64,000 nucleotides of DNA from Rhizobium sp. G21 (GCF_014158035.1 NZ_JACFXW010000001.1:4070001-4134000); one strand, 5' to 3'; positions 19,237-30,358 are shown, counted from the first letter of the stretch. Numbers and translations: made by a program. The notes: a model not told the origin generated them from the letters alone.

Positions 19237-19408
19237 GTCGTCCTCGAGTACAGATGCCTAGCCGCCGCTGTATATTTTATCTTCTATAAAAAAACCTGTA
19301 TCGTTACGCGACAAGTTATGGGAGCGCTGTTGTAGAAATACTGAAATTACAAATTCATGCCCGTGTGACGCCGTTGCATTCACGCTCGACGCGGCGCGCT
19401 ATAAATAG

Positions 19409-19423
19409 GTCAGCATTGTTGAC
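19409..19423. promoter_or_regulatory. Imperfect inverted repeat before the aminotransferase
   Basis: GTCAGCATTGTTGAC pairs six of seven positions around a central T. It lies about 55 bp upstream of the ATG at 19479 and just after an AT-rich TATAAATA, so it could be an operator. No regulator gene is adjacent. Confidence 0.3.
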
Positions 19424-19478
19424 TTATTGCCTCTGCCGTGATCTTCTGGCGGCATAATATCGGAGAGGAAACGAATCC

Positions 19479-20709
19479 ATGGATTGGCAACAGGTCTTCG
19501 CCACGCGCGCGAGCCGCATGAAGGCGTCTGAAATTCGCGAATTGCTCAAGCTTCTCGAGCAGCCCGACATCATCTCCTTCGCCGGCGGCATCCCCGACGT
19601 GAACCTGTTTCCGAAGGCCGAAGTGGCCGAAGCCTATGCCGAAGTGCTCGCCAGCCCCCAGGGCGACGCGGCGCTGCAATATTCGGTGTCGGAAGGCTAC
19701 AAGCCGTTGCGCGAGTGGATCGTCAAGGAAATGGCGAAAATCGGCATCGCCTGCACCGCCGATCACGTCTTCATCACCTCCGGCTCGCAGCAATTGCTCG
19801 ATTATCTCGGCAAGCTCTTCCTGTCGAAGAACGATACGGCGCTGGTGACCTGGCCGACCTATATGGGCGCGCTCGGCGCCTTCAACGCCTATGAGCCCAA
19901 TTACGACAAGCTATTGCCGCTCTCCAACCGCGAGCCGTCGTCCTATCACGACGCGGCGAAGGAGAAGGGCGGCGCGGTGAAATTCGCCTATTGCGTGCCC
20001 GGAATTCCACAATCCCACCGGCGTGACCATGACGCGCCCAGAGCGCGAATGGCTGCTCGATCTCGCCGAGAAGCTCGACGTGCCCGTGATCGAAGACGCC
20101 GCCTATCAGTCGCTGCGCTATGCCGGGGAGAGCGTGCCGCCGATCCTGGCGCTGGATCTCGATCGCAATGGCGGCGATATCGAAAAGACCCGCACCTTCT
20201 ATTGCGGCACCTTCTCCAAGACGCTGGCTCCGGGCCTGCGCATCGGTTGGCTCGTCGGCAATTCCGAAGTGGTGCGCAAGCTGGTGCTGATCAAGCAGGC
20301 CGCCGACCTGCATTCCTCGACCATCAACCAGATGGTCATCCACAAGGTCGCCGAGCGGCTGTTCGACGAACAGATCGCCAAAATCCGCAAGGCCTATGGC
20401 CATCGCCGCGAAAAGATGCTGGCGGCGCTCGACGCCTATATGCCGGCGGGCCTGGAATGGACGCAGCCCGAAGGCGGCATGTTCGTCTGGGTGACGCTGC
20501 CCAAAGGCATGGACGGCGCCAAACTCCTGGCGCGCGCCATCGAGACGGTGCGCGTCGCCTTCGTGCCCGGTCGAGCCTTCTTCGCCGATGGGTCCGGCGA
20601 GAACACCATTCGCCTCTCCTTCTCCTGCGCCTCCGACGAGATGATCGACGAAGGCGTCAAGCGGCTGGGCCAGTTGATCGCGGCAGAAGGCGCCGCGCTG
20701 GCGGCGTGA
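19479..20709 (+). CDS. PLP-dependent aminotransferase (2-aminoadipate/MocR-like class I), frameshifted
   Basis: About 410 residues when repaired. It begins MDWQQVFATRASRMKASEIR, then SFAGGIPDVNLFP and ITSGSQQLLDYLGKLF, the pattern of fold-type I LysN/ARO8-like aminotransferases. At about 20001-20003 one extra G shifts the frame; repair gives FHNPTGVTMTRPEREWLLDL. Then come the PLP-binding region (EDAAYQSLRY, TFSKTLAPGLRIGWLVG with the Schiff-base lysine in SKT) and the C-terminal arginine region (NTIRLSFSCAS). It is cytoplasmic and likely uses branched-chain, aromatic or 2-aminoadipate substrates. It stands alone. Confidence 0.88.
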
Positions 20710-20716
20710 ACGGATC

Positions 20717-20742
20717 AGGCGCAGCCGAGGGCGGCTGCGCCT
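20717..20742 (+). terminator. Hairpin after the aminotransferase gene
   Basis: AGGCGCAGCC (20717-20726) pairs perfectly with GGCTGCGCCT (20733-20742) across a six-base loop, eight bases past the stop. There is no T-tract, so strong intrinsic termination is uncertain. Confidence 0.45.
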
Positions 20743-20924
20743 GCGCCTGCTCTATCGGCGTCTCGTAGATAGACTGACGGCGTGCTCCACCCGTCATCCG
20801 GCTGCCGCTCCTTCTTCCCGCAGGCGCGGGGAGCAAAGTCCCGGCGAGGGATGAGGACCGCGCAGGCCGTCACACTCCTGCTCCGAACGCCACCCGCGCC
20901 ACGTTTTCCTTCCCGGATCCCCAC

Positions 20925-21590
20925 ATGGAAACAGACCTTTATCTGCCGGTGAAGCGTTTCCTCGAAAGCCTGGGCTTCGAGGTGAAGGGCGAGGTCGGCG
21001 GCTGTGATATGGTCGGGCGTCTGCAGGGCGAGGCGGGCGACGTGGTCGTCGTCTGCGAGCTCAAGATGAGCTTCAATCTCGAGCTCGTGCTGCAAGCGGT
21101 CGATCGGGCGCAGGCCGCGGATGAAGTGTGGATCGCGGCCAGGGTGTCGGCAAAGGGCAAGGGACGCGAGACCGACCGACGCTTTCGCGACCTCTGTCGC
21201 CGCCTCGGGCTCGGCATGATCGGCGTCGACGATCGCGGCGAAGCGCAGGTGCTCGTCAAATCCGTGTCGCCCATGCCGCGCACCAACCCCAAACGCCGAT
21301 CACGGCTGATGCGCGAATTCGACCGTCGACGCGGCGACCCCATCCTCGGCGGCTCGACGCGGACGCCGCAGATGACCGCCTATCGGCAACAGGCGCTGGC
21401 GGTTGCCGCCGCAGTCCGCTGCGGACGCGTCCGACCTGCCGAGATACGCCCCGATTGCCCCGATGTCGGCAAAATCCTCCAGAACAATGTCTATGGCTGG
21501 TTCGCCCGTGTGGAACGCGGCGTCTATGCGCTGACGCCGGCGGGGGAGGAGGCGCTGACGCGCTGGAGCGCGCAGGCGCCGAGCGCCTGA
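20925..21590 (+). CDS. DUF2161 family putative PD-(D/E)XK-type phosphodiesterase
   Basis: A 221-residue protein. The N-terminus METDLYLPVKRFLESLGFEV, then KGEVGGCDMVGRL and VVVCELKMSFNLELVLQAVD fits the PD-(D/E)XK nuclease fold (D in GCDMV, ExK in ELK) as in DUF2161. The C-terminal part (PDVGKILQNNVYGWFARVER, GVYALTPAGEEAL) looks like a winged helix. No restriction or repair partner is adjacent. It could act in DNA processing but no substrate is known. The frame is intact. Confidence 0.85.
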   Translation: METDLYLPVKRFLESLGFEVKGEVGGCDMVGRLQGEAGDVVVVCELKMSFNLELVLQAVDRAQAADEVWIAARVSAKGKGRETDRRFRDLCRRLGLGMIGVDDRGEAQVLVKSVSPMPRTNPKRRSRLMREFDRRRGDPILGGSTRTPQMTAYRQQALAVAAAVRCGRVRPAEIRPDCPDVGKILQNNVYGWFARVERGVYALTPAGEEALTRWSAQAPSA

Positions 21591-21681
21591 GAGTCGGCCA
21601 TCACCCGACACAGCATGCCGGCGAGCAAGGCCGCTCACCATCGATCGATGCAAATTTCCGTAAAACCTCGGAAGGAAGACA

Positions 21682-21803
<122 letters not shown>

Positions 21804-21892
21804 CTTCTTCGGGGTTGGCAAGTCCCTGCGTCGGGGAAAACGCCACAGTTTTCAACAGGATTGGCGAGGCGTCCCGAAACAGGCCGACCGGT

Positions 21893-23980
21893 TCAGACTT
21901 TGCGCCGGAGACGCTTTCGAGCAGACACCGCCGGCGGCGCGTGGCGCATGATCAATGTTTGGGCGGCGTCCAGCGTCAAGGGCCGTCCGAGATGGTAGCC
22001 CTGGCCGAAATCGAAGCCGAGACTGGTCACCGTCGCCGCCTGACTGTCCGTCTCGATCCCTTCCGCGACCGTTGTGGCGCCAAAGCCGGACGCGATCGCC
22101 ACCACGGCTTTTGCAATCGACAGGGAGCCTTTGTTGCAATCGAGATCGGCGATGAAGCTGCGGTCGAGCTTGATCTTGTCGAACGGGAAGTCGCGGAGAT
22201 AGGCGAGGGAGGAATAGCCGGCGCCGAAATCGTCGATCGAGATTTTCACGCCGAGCGCCTTGAGCGATCTGAAGAGTGCGAGACTGTGTTCGGCGTCGCC
22301 CACGAACACGGATTCGGTGATCTCGAGGTCGAGGCGATGTGGTTCGAGCCCGCTCTCATCGAGAGTGTTTTCCACGAGTTTCGGAATGTCGGAGCCTTGC
22401 AACTGTCGGGGCGATAGGTTGACCGCCATCGTCGATTCCTTCGGCCAGCCGGCGGCGACGGAGCAGGCGCGCCGCAACACCCATTCTCCGAGCGGAGCGA
22501 TGAGCCCGGTCGTCTCGGCGAGATCGATGAAGTGGCCCGGGCCGATCAGGCCGAAACGAGGATGCCGCCAGCGCACCAGCGCCTCGAAGCCGGCCAGACC
22601 GCGGTCGCCCAGTCGAAAGAGCGGCTGATAATGCAACTCCAGCTCATCGCGCCCGATGGCTTCGCGCAGTTCCGCGGTCATTTGACGGCGACGCTGAGCG
22701 GCGGCGCTCATGATCGGCGAATAGACGCGAAAGGTCGCGCGGCCCGCTTCCTTGGCGGCGTAGAGGGCGATGTCGGCCAGTCGCAACAGCTCCTCATCGC
22801 TGTCGGCGTGATGCGGCGCGAGCGCCACGCCGAGGCTGCAGCTGAGCATTTCCTCGCCGTTTTCGAGAACGAACGGCGTGTTGAACACCGCCTGCACCCT
22901 TTCTCCGAAGGCGTCTACTTCGCCGGCGTCCGGAAAACGGGCCATGAGCGCGAATTCGTCGCCGCCCAGTCGGGCGACCAGCGTGTCCGGCAAGGTCTTC
23001 GTCAGCCGGGCGGCGAGCTGGCGCAGCAACGCGTCGCCGGCGCTGTGGCCGCCGGTGTCGTTGATGTCCTTGAAGTTGTCGACATCGAGAAAAGCCAGCG
23101 CCACGACGCCTCCGGCCGCCATGGCCTCGTTCAGCCCTTCCATGAAAGCGGCGCGATTGGCGAGCCCGGTCAGGGGATCCTCCAGCGCCAGACGTTCGAG
23201 TTTCCGGGCGAACATCCGCGCCTCGGTGACGTCCTCGGAGACGCCGAGCAGGAAGCGCTGCGGCTGGTCGGCGCCCAGCCGCAGCATTTTCTTGGTGGTC
23301 TTGATGATCCGCTCGGAACCGTCGGCGACGCGATGCCGCGCCTCATAGACATAGGCCTCGCCGGAGGCGGCGGCTACGCGGTCCGATTCCTGAAAGACTT
23401 TCGTTGTCTCCGCCGAGAAGATGTCGTTGTCGCGGCGACCCAGCACATCGGCGGGATCCTTGCCGTCGATGGCCGCGCTCACCGCGTTGAAGATGATATA
23501 GGCGCCGTCCGCATCCATGTCCTTCACGAACACGCCGTTCGGCATGTTTTCGATGATGGCGTTGAGAATGATGTGAGCTTCCTCGACCTGTCGCTTGGCG
23601 AGGTTGAATTCGCTGCGGTCCTGCACGATCGCCAGGATGGCATCGGCGCCGTCGAAGCGGATGGTCCGCCCATAGGTCTGCACTTCGAATGTCTCGCCGT
23701 CGGCCTTGAGGTGCAGCCAGCTGTCTCTGCGCTCGATATCGCTCCGCGCCGTCACGGCGCATTGCATCCTCTGCCGCTCATGGTCGGGGCGGATGTCGAG
23801 GACCGTCATATCCGCGAGTTGTCTGCGGCTGTAGCCGTAAAGCGAGACCATGGCGTCGTTGACAGCCAGGAACTTCAGCGTTTGCGGATCATAGACCCAC
23901 ATCGGCGACGGGTGGGTTGCAAACAAGAACTGGAAATCATCTTGGCCGATCGATTGGCGAGGCTCGTTGAAATTTCGCAT
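21893..23980 (-). CDS. PAS-PAS-GGDEF-EAL cyclic-di-GMP signalling protein
   Basis: A 695-residue cytoplasmic protein. PAS 1 is at ~15-130 (FATHPSPMWVYDPQTLKFLA, VNDAMVSLYGYSRRQL) and PAS 2 with PAC at ~140-270. GGDEF is at ~275-430 (DPLTGLANRAAFM, ARLGGDEFALMARF). EAL is at ~445-690 with FEALVRWRHP, AVNLSPRQL, LEITESV, DDFGAGYSSLAYL, KLDRSF, AEGIET and QGYHLGRP. All usual EAL metal and catalytic residues are present, so phosphodiesterase activity is likely; the GGDEF motif is also intact. It lies between two tRNA-Lys copies. Confidence 0.93.
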   Translation of the reverse strand: MRNFNEPRQSIGQDDFQFLFATHPSPMWVYDPQTLKFLAVNDAMVSLYGYSRRQLADMTVLDIRPDHERQRMQCAVTARSDIERRDSWLHLKADGETFEVQTYGRTIRFDGADAILAIVQDRSEFNLAKRQVEEAHIILNAIIENMPNGVFVKDMDADGAYIIFNAVSAAIDGKDPADVLGRRDNDIFSAETTKVFQESDRVAAASGEAYVYEARHRVADGSERIIKTTKKMLRLGADQPQRFLLGVSEDVTEARMFARKLERLALEDPLTGLANRAAFMEGLNEAMAAGGVVALAFLDVDNFKDINDTGGHSAGDALLRQLAARLTKTLPDTLVARLGGDEFALMARFPDAGEVDAFGERVQAVFNTPFVLENGEEMLSCSLGVALAPHHADSDEELLRLADIALYAAKEAGRATFRVYSPIMSAAAQRRRQMTAELREAIGRDELELHYQPLFRLGDRGLAGFEALVRWRHPRFGLIGPGHFIDLAETTGLIAPLGEWVLRRACSVAAGWPKESTMAVNLSPRQLQGSDIPKLVENTLDESGLEPHRLDLEITESVFVGDAEHSLALFRSLKALGVKISIDDFGAGYSSLAYLRDFPFDKIKLDRSFIADLDCNKGSLSIAKAVVAIASGFGATTVAEGIETDSQAATVTSLGFDFGQGYHLGRPLTLDAAQTLIMRHAPPAVSARKRLRRKV

Positions 23981-24255
23981 TATTAGTCACTTTGAATGAA
24001 TAATTATGAGAAGGTATCGGAAAAGTGTGAACAAATGAAAAAACAGATCACGCGGTACATGGTCTCTCGAGACAGGCGAGGCGTTCGGATGATCGTTGTT
24101 TCCGCGTCTTGTGCGCAGCTTGATCGCGATGATGAAATCGACGAGTCGTCGCCCCGATATTCGCGCCGGGAGCATTGAGACGCCATATCGCGCGAGAAGA
24201 AAAGGCCCAAGCCCGGTTTTTTCAGAAAGTCTGTGCACAAAGGCCGAGGGAAGTG

Positions 24256-24377
<122 letters not shown>

Positions 24378-24461
24378 GTTGCCGAGCCTTGGCAACCCCG
24401 GTCCGTCACAAAAATGAAAAAAATCCCCGTACTCCAACCGGCGGCGCGGAGGGTTGAAAAA

Positions 24462-25358
24462 TCACAGGAAAATCTCGCCTGCCGCCAACTTCACCGCCTG
24501 TCCGCCGATGCGGGCGCGGATGACGCGGCCGGCTTCGGTGTCGATATGCAGATGGATATGCGACGTCCGGCCCATCTCCACGCCTTGCTCGATGAAGAGA
24601 GCGTGGCGTCCGTCGGTGAGGCCGTCGAAGTGGTTGATGGCGCCGCTCATCGCCGCCACCGCCCCGCCGGTCGCAGGGTCTTCGACGATGCCCATGTCGG
24701 GCGCGAACATGCGGGCGTGGAAGCTGGCGCGGTGATCCTCGCCGCCGCGGCAATAGAGATAGCAGGCGCCGGACGGGACGGCTTTCGTCCACAGTTTCGG
24801 ATCGAAACGAACGGCCGCGGCAGCCGCCAGTCCCGAGACCGGGACCATGACGAAGGGCACGCCGGCGCTCCACAGCGACAGGCGGTGGTTTTCGAAGCCG
24901 ATATCGCCGGCGCTGAGGCAGAGCGCGTCGGCGACGGCCTGGATGTCGAACTCGGCAGGGATTTCTTCAGACAGGCGTGGCAGGTCGAATTCGGCAAAAG
25001 AAATCTCGCTCGCTGCGAGGCGGACGGCGGCGCGCACGGGGCCGATTTTCTCCTCGAGCATCGAGACGAGATCGATGCTCGCGCCGGGCGACTGGCGTTC
25101 GGCGAGCGCGATGGCCGCGCCCACCGTCGGGTGACCTGCGAAAGGCAGTTCGCGGCCGGGAGTGAAGATGCGCAGCTGCGCCGTATGCGCAGGGTTGTCC
25201 GCCGGCAACACGAAGACGGTCTCCGAGAGGTTGAACTCGCCGGCGATGGTCTGCATCGACTCATCGGAAAGGCCCGAGCCGTCGAAGACGACGGCGAGCG
25301 GATTGCCTTTCAGCGCGTTGGCGGTGAAGACGTCGTAGATGGCGTAGGCGCGGGACAT
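24462..25358 (-). CDS. PhzF-family isomerase/epimerase-like protein
   Basis: A 298-residue protein from ATG 25358, with AAAGGA five bases upstream. The PhzF signature is clear: [31 protein letters not shown] with the catalytic glutamate, [20 protein letters not shown], and in the second half [18 protein letters not shown]. These are cytoplasmic enzymes of diaminopimelate-epimerase fold. Outside phenazine producers the substrate is unknown. The NUDIX gene upstream ends at 25361, so the genes are co-transcribed. Confidence 0.92.
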   Translation of the reverse strand: MSRAYAIYDVFTANALKGNPLAVVFDGSGLSDESMQTIAGEFNLSETVFVLPADNPAHTAQLRIFTPGRELPFAGHPTVGAAIALAERQSPGASIDLVSMLEEKIGPVRAAVRLAASEISFAEFDLPRLSEEIPAEFDIQAVADALCLSAGDIGFENHRLSLWSAGVPFVMVPVSGLAAAAAVRFDPKLWTKAVPSGACYLYCRGGEDHRASFHARMFAPDMGIVEDPATGGAVAAMSGAINHFDGLTDGRHALFIEQGVEMGRTSHIHLHIDTEAGRVIRARIGGQAVKLAAGEIFL

Positions 25359-25360
25359 GG

Positions 25361-26100
25361 TCATCCTTTCCGGTCGAACAGCCAGGTGAGCAGGGGGGCA
25401 TGAAGGCGGGATAGTCGTGCGCCGCGCGATCCGAGTCGCGGATCGCCAGCGCGCCGTCGATTTCCGGTTCAGGGTCGGCGGCGACATGGGCGGCGATGCG
25501 ATCGAGCATCTCCTGCGCGGTCAGGTCGAAGAAGAAGCGCCGAAATACGGTGACGGTATTGTCCGATTGCACGGCGTAGGTTTGCGCATCGGCGCGGGCG
25601 GTCGCGATGTCGAAGCCGGTTTCCTCCAGCACCTCCCGGCGCATGTTGAAGTCGAGATCGCAACGGCCTGATACGACGTCGTTTTCGTCCATGGAGCCCG
25701 CCGCGCAATAAACCCTGCCCGGATTGGCGGTGTGGGCCCCCATGCGTATGGCGATCAGCGCGCCGTCCGACGAGATCGGCAAGGGCAGGGCGAAAAGGTG
25801 GTATCCGCCTGCCGGACGCGCCAGACGCCGCCAATGCAGGAAGGTGGCGAAGGGCGCCAGATAGGCTTCGCCTTCGATGCGACCGTCGACCAGGGACAAG
25901 CGGCGCTGGAAGACCATGCGGCCGTTGAACAAAGCGGGATTGGCTGCGACTTCGCGCGCCCAGTTTTCCTCGATCGCCGCCTGGTTTTCCAGAACCCAGG
26001 GATGATCGCCGTCATGCACGACGAGGGCATGGGCGGCGAGCGGAAACACCTGGCCGGCTGGCGGGAAACCGGCGTTTTCGAGATCGTGATCGATGTTCAC
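25361..26100 (-). CDS. NUDIX hydrolase, frameshifted at the C-terminus
   Basis: About 246 residues from GTG 26100, which overlaps the stop of the upstream nuclease gene by four bases (GTGA). The Nudix box is recognisable: GSMDENDVVSGRCDLDFNMR then REVLEETGFD, slightly divergent from the GX5EX7REUXEEXGU form. The first ~100 residues form a separate N-terminal domain (HALVVHDGDHPWVLENQAAI). At the run of six C's near 25393-25398 one C seems missing. The next frame gives LLTWLFDRKG and a TGA at 25361, just before the PhzF start. It likely hydrolyses a nucleoside diphosphate derivative. Confidence 0.8.
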
Positions 26101-27202
26101 GGCAGATGGAGCTCCATGACGACGGGGCAATGATCGGACGCCTTCGGCCGGTCCCAGCCGATGCGGGGATAGCGCTCGACCTCCTGTCCAGGCGGAAAGG
26201 GGTGCGGAACGGTTGACCGGACCTGACGATATCGGGCGCGGCCGCGGGATTGGCTTCCGACAGCGACGGCGACAGCCAGATGTAATCGAGCTGGCAGAGA
26301 TGCCGTTCCTCGAGGCCCCGGGCGTGAAACAGGGTCCAGCGATCGTCGGGCGCGCGGCGCCTGACGACGTTCTCAGCGAAGCCGTCGCCGCTGAACACGT
26401 CGAGCGCGCTTTCGCGCTCTTCCGTCGGAGTGAAGGCGAAGCCCGTTCGGCGGTCGCCGGAGATCAGCAGCTTTTCCTGGTAGTCGTTCATGTCGCCGCA
26501 AATGACGAAGTTGCGATGGGTGACGCCCTGGCCGAACCGCGTCTCGATGATGCGCCTGACGGCGCGCGCCTCGGCGCGGCGCAGCGCCATGGTGGCCGTG
26601 CGGCCGTCCATTCCGTTGCGCGGGCTGGTCATGGACTTGAAATGGCTGACGAACACCGTCAGGCGCTTGCCGCCGATCCGGACGTCGAGCTCCAGACAGT
26701 CGCGCCGGAAGATTCGGTCGTCGGGCTTTTCCGTCGCGGTCAGAGCTTCGTCGTAGAGGCCGAAATCGCGGAAGGTCACGGCGGCGTGGCTGCGTATGTC
26801 GATGAATTCGATCGGCGCGCCGTCGCGGGTGCGTTCGCGCATCATCACCGCCACCTCGATGCCGCGGCTGTCGTTTCCCTTGATCAGATATTTCTGCCGA
26901 TAGCCTTCGCCGACCATCTTGTAGAGATAGCCGTATTCAAAGGCGTTCAGCGCCTCGAGGCTTTCGACCTCCTGCAGGCAGAGAATATCGGCGTCCGCGT
27001 CGGCGATGGCCAGCGCCGAATGCTGTCGTGTGTCGTCGGTGGAGGCGATCATGCGCGCCTCCTCCAGCCGGCGATAGTCGGCTTCCGAATCGATCGTGTA
27101 GAGCCTGAGGGCGCGGTCCTGGCGGAGCTGATTGCGAAAGCCGGTGAAATCGAAGCGATTCAATAGGTTTTCGATGTTGAATGTTCCGATCCGAACGGCC
27201 AT
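26097..27202 (-). CDS. Endonuclease/exonuclease/phosphatase (EEP) family protein, frameshifted
   Basis: About 368 residues from ATG 27202 (GGAG nearby). MAVRIGTFNIENLLNRFDF, ILCLQEVESLEAL, VFVSHFKSM and ICGDMNDYQE mark the DNase I-like EEP fold with its metal and catalytic residues. At a run of four C's (reverse strand, near 26199-26202) the frame moves; repair gives RPKASDHCPVVMELHLP, which supplies the final SDH(C)P catalytic histidine, and a stop at 26097. It could be a nuclease or a phosphodiesterase. It is first of a tightly overlapping EEP-NUDIX-PhzF operon. Confidence 0.85.
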
Positions 27203-27402
27203 CACTGTCTCCGCTGATGCGCCGTGACGCTAGCACGGGGCCTGACGGCTAGGCAAACCGCCTTGTCCCGGCGCCTGCGCTGTAAACTTATTTTGGGTGC
27301 AGCTAAAATGTCGATTGAAGGTCTCGCGGCCGACGTGATTTACTGCCGGCCGGGTAGGGCAAGGCCCGTAAATTTTGGGAAAACAAAGGGGAGTTCTCCG
27401 CA

Positions 27403-27774
27403 ATGAAACAGTTTCTTCTCGCTTGCGCCATCGCCTCGGCTGCGATGGCGAGCCCGGTCGCAGCGCTGGCTGACGATCTTTTCGGAGCGATCGCCTATTC
27501 CGGCAGCACGGGATCCTATGGCTGGAGCACGGGCTTCAGCACCCGCCGCGCCGCCGAGCGCGAAGCCCTGGGCAATTGCGGCGACCGCGCCAATGACTGT
27601 GAGGTCGCAACCTATTTCAAAAACGCCTGCGGTTCGCTGGCCGCCGGCGCGAATGGCGGCTGGGGCGCCAATTGGGGCGATCACATGGGCGAAGCCGAGC
27701 GCAAGGCCATGCGGGTCTGCAAGAAAAACGACAGCGGCTGCTCGGTCGTGGTCACCAAATGCGCCGACGATTGA
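27403..27774 (+). CDS. DUF4189-like exported protein
   Basis: A 123-residue protein with signal peptide MKQFLLACAIASAAMASPVA and cleavage near ALA-DD. The mature part reads FGAIAYSGSTGSYGWSTGFS, TRRAAEREALGNC, then CEVATYFKNACGSLAAG, with paired cysteines. This is the DUF4189 pattern of small periplasmic or secreted proteins of unknown function. A terminator follows at 27802. Confidence 0.88.
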   Translation: MKQFLLACAIASAAMASPVAALADDLFGAIAYSGSTGSYGWSTGFSTRRAAEREALGNCGDRANDCEVATYFKNACGSLAAGANGGWGANWGDHMGEAERKAMRVCKKNDSGCSVVVTKCADD

Positions 27775-27801
27775 TCTGAAGATCTCGGCCTGAAACCTCT
27801 C

Positions 27802-27834
27802 GCCCGCCGTTCCGATCGGCGGGCTTTCCATTTC
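27802..27834 (+). terminator. Rho-independent terminator after the DUF4189 gene
   Basis: GCCCGCCG (27802-27809) pairs with CGGCGGGC (27817-27824) over a seven-base loop, followed by TTTCCATTTC. It lies 28 bp past the stop. Confidence 0.75.
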
Positions 27835-28052
27835 GATCGCCGATCGCATGACGACCCTCCCGCGCAATCGGGCTTGCGCCGCCGGCGGGGCGGTGTACCG
27901 TCTCGACCACAGCGAGTTTTTTTTTCAGATCCGCGGCCTTACAATCCGCTCCGAGGAAACTATGTCTGCTAAGCGATTGCCGACCCGGACTTTGGGGCTG
28001 TTTGTAGAACGGTTTTGGGCGGCGGTCGGACAGTCGAGAGGGCATACAGAGA

Positions 28053-29306
28053 ATGACGATAGCGCAGGACGATCAAAGAGCCGCGCGACCAGACCATGAC
28101 GGCGTGGGCGAACCCGTATGGCCCGTGGCGCGCAATCCGGTTTTGGACTGGCTGGTCGGCGAGACGCGCAGCGAGAGATTTCTGGACAACCTGTTTCTCG
28201 ACATGTGTGAGCGCCTGAACGCCGCCGGCCTGATGATCGGTCGCGCGACCATTCACCTGAGGGTGCATCATCCGCAATGGCTCGGCGCGCGGATTCTGTG
28301 GCGGCGCGGCATGGTCGAGGCGGAAATCGACACGTTCGACTACGGCATCGAAGAGACGCCGCAATTCCAGCGCAGCCCGGCCCGGTTGCTCTATAGCGGC
28401 GTCAACGAGGTCCGGCAGATCCTCGGCGATCCCGCGCTCGACGAGCCTTTCCCATTGTATGGCGATCTCTACCGCCAGGGCCTCACCGAATATCTCGCCT
28501 GGCCGCTCGAATACACGCTGGACAAGAAGCACATCATCACCTTTTCCAGCGATCGGCCGGGCGGTTTCCGGGATTGGGAGATCGTCGCGCTCCGCGATAT
28601 CCTGCCGATCTTCGCTCTGGCCTCCGAGGTCCGCGTCAAGAATCGCATGGCGCGCACGCTGCTCGAGACCTATGTCGGCCCGCACGCCAGCGAGCAGATC
28701 CTCGCCGGCGCCTCGACCCGCGGCAGCGGGGCGACGATCGAGGCGGCGATCATGATCTGCGATCTTCGCGATTTCACGTCGCTTTCCGATCTCTGGCCGC
28801 GCGACGACGTCATCGACATGCTCAACGCCTATTTCGATGCGCTGTCCGAGCCGATCGAGCGGCAAGGCGGCGAGATCCTCAAATTCATGGGCGACGGGCT
28901 GCTTGCGATATTTCCGCTGTCGGACCCGGAAGCCTGCGCCAAGCTGCTGCTCGCAATCCGCGACACTCGCCGGCGCATGGAGGCGCTGAACCTGGTTCAT
29001 GAGGAGCGGGGCCTGCCCAATCTCCGCTTCGGGACCGGCGTGCATATCGGCGACGTCATGTATGGCAATATCGGCTCGCGTCGTCGGCTCGATTTCACCG
29101 CCATCGGTCCCGTGGTCAATATCGCGTCTCGGCTCGAAACCCTGACCAAGGATATCGGCCGAAGCGTTCTGCTTTCCGGTGATTTCGTCGAGCGCGCCGG
29201 TTGCCAAGACGAGGTCGACAGCGTCGGGCCGCATGTGCTGAAGGGTCTGAACCATCCGGTGGATGTCTATGCGCTGCAAACACCGACAAGGATCTCCTCG
29301 GACTGA
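28053..29306 (+). CDS. Class III adenylate/guanylate cyclase
   Basis: A 417-residue cytoplasmic protein. The first ~210 residues are a poorly conserved regulatory region common to rhizobial cyclases (RNPVLDWLVGETRSERFLDN). The catalytic domain spans ~225-405: AIMICDLRDFTSLSDLWP (first metal aspartate), then GGEILKFMGDGLLAIF (second metal aspartate), GTGVHIGDVMYGNIGS, and DFTAIGPVVNIASRLE with the Asn-Arg transition-state pair. It should make cAMP. It starts at ATG 28053 with only a weak ribosome site and converges with the ydcF-like gene. Confidence 0.88.
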   Translation: MTIAQDDQRAARPDHDGVGEPVWPVARNPVLDWLVGETRSERFLDNLFLDMCERLNAAGLMIGRATIHLRVHHPQWLGARILWRRGMVEAEIDTFDYGIEETPQFQRSPARLLYSGVNEVRQILGDPALDEPFPLYGDLYRQGLTEYLAWPLEYTLDKKHIITFSSDRPGGFRDWEIVALRDILPIFALASEVRVKNRMARTLLETYVGPHASEQILAGASTRGSGATIEAAIMICDLRDFTSLSDLWPRDDVIDMLNAYFDALSEPIERQGGEILKFMGDGLLAIFPLSDPEACAKLLLAIRDTRRRMEALNLVHEERGLPNLRFGTGVHIGDVMYGNIGSRRRLDFTAIGPVVNIASRLETLTKDIGRSVLLSGDFVERAGCQDEVDSVGPHVLKGLNHPVDVYALQTPTRISSD

Positions 29307-29340
29307 TCGAACAATCCGGCATCCTCTCGACGACACCGCT

Positions 29341-30278
29341 CTACCGGACCGCGAGCGATCTCGCACCGGGACGGACTCGGATGTCGATCACGAGCAGACG
29401 ACCCATCCGACATTCGAACCGACCCGCATCGTGTTCGAAGGACACAACGGCTTCGGTCAGGCGCGCGGTTGAAGATGAAGGCTCAGGGGTGGGCATCAGC
29501 GTCTTGGTCCGCCCCGACAGCCAGTAACCGAAAAGGCCGATCCATTCATGGGCGGCGAGGTCGAGATTGGTCAGGCCGACCGCCGTCGAACGCGGACGGT
29601 TGAGCGGGTGGGCCAATCCCCGGGTGCGGTAGTCGACGGGGTAGGGGATGAAATCCAGCCCTTGTTCGCGAAACACCGCCACCGAACGCGGCATATGCGA
29701 GGCGGAGGTCAACAGCAGCCACCGCTCGCCGGGCTTCGGCGTGATCGCCTTCCTGGTCTCGACGGCGTTTTCGAAAGTCGTGCGGGAATTCTCCTCCATC
29801 TCGATCCGTTCGGGAGCGACGCCCATGCCGATCAGCGCCTGGCGCGCGAAGGAGGATTCGCTGACGCGACCCTTGTCGGTGTCCGAACTCCAGCCGCCCG
29901 AGAGAAAGACGCGCATGGTCGGGAAGCGATTGGCGAGCGCCGCCGTCTCGGTCACCCGTTCGGCGGCGTCGTTGAGAATCACCTGGCCCCGGGTGACGGA
30001 CAGGGATGCAGGTCGACCGCGCCGCCGAGCATCACCACGCCGGTCGGCGGCTCGGTGATGTCGGGAACCGGGAAGCGATCCTCCAGCACGGCGACCGGCA
30101 GATTGCCGAGCGGGGTGAAGCCCGCGGCGAGCGGAATGGCGAGCGCCAGCGCGCCCGCGACATATCCGAGCCGGCGCCAGCCGACCAACAGCAACAACGC
30201 CGCGAGAGCGCCGAGCGCGACCATGATGTTGGACGGCAGGATCAGCGTGTCGACGAGCTTGGACAGAAAGAAGAACAT
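29341..30278 (-). CDS. YdcF-like (SanA/DUF218) membrane protein, frameshifted
   Basis: About 312 residues from ATG 30278. The N-terminus MFFFLSKLVDTLILPSNIMV and LGYVAGALALAIPLAAG gives two membrane segments. TGVVMLGGAVDLH begins the DUF218 domain. Near 30003 a C-run has lost a base; the next frame gives VTRGQVILNDAAERVTETAA, VFLSGGW, MEENSRTTFENAVETRKAIT and LLLTSASHMPRSVAVFREQG, the DUF218 signatures. Homologues act in envelope integrity or polysaccharide synthesis. It lies 80 bp downstream of the siderophore permease gene, so it may be read through. Confidence 0.82.
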
Positions 30279-30358
30279 GTCGGCTCCTGAATGGCGCGGG
30301 CGGTTGTGACAGCCCGACCCTATAGGCAAATCCTTTTCGAAATCGAAAGGCCGCGCCG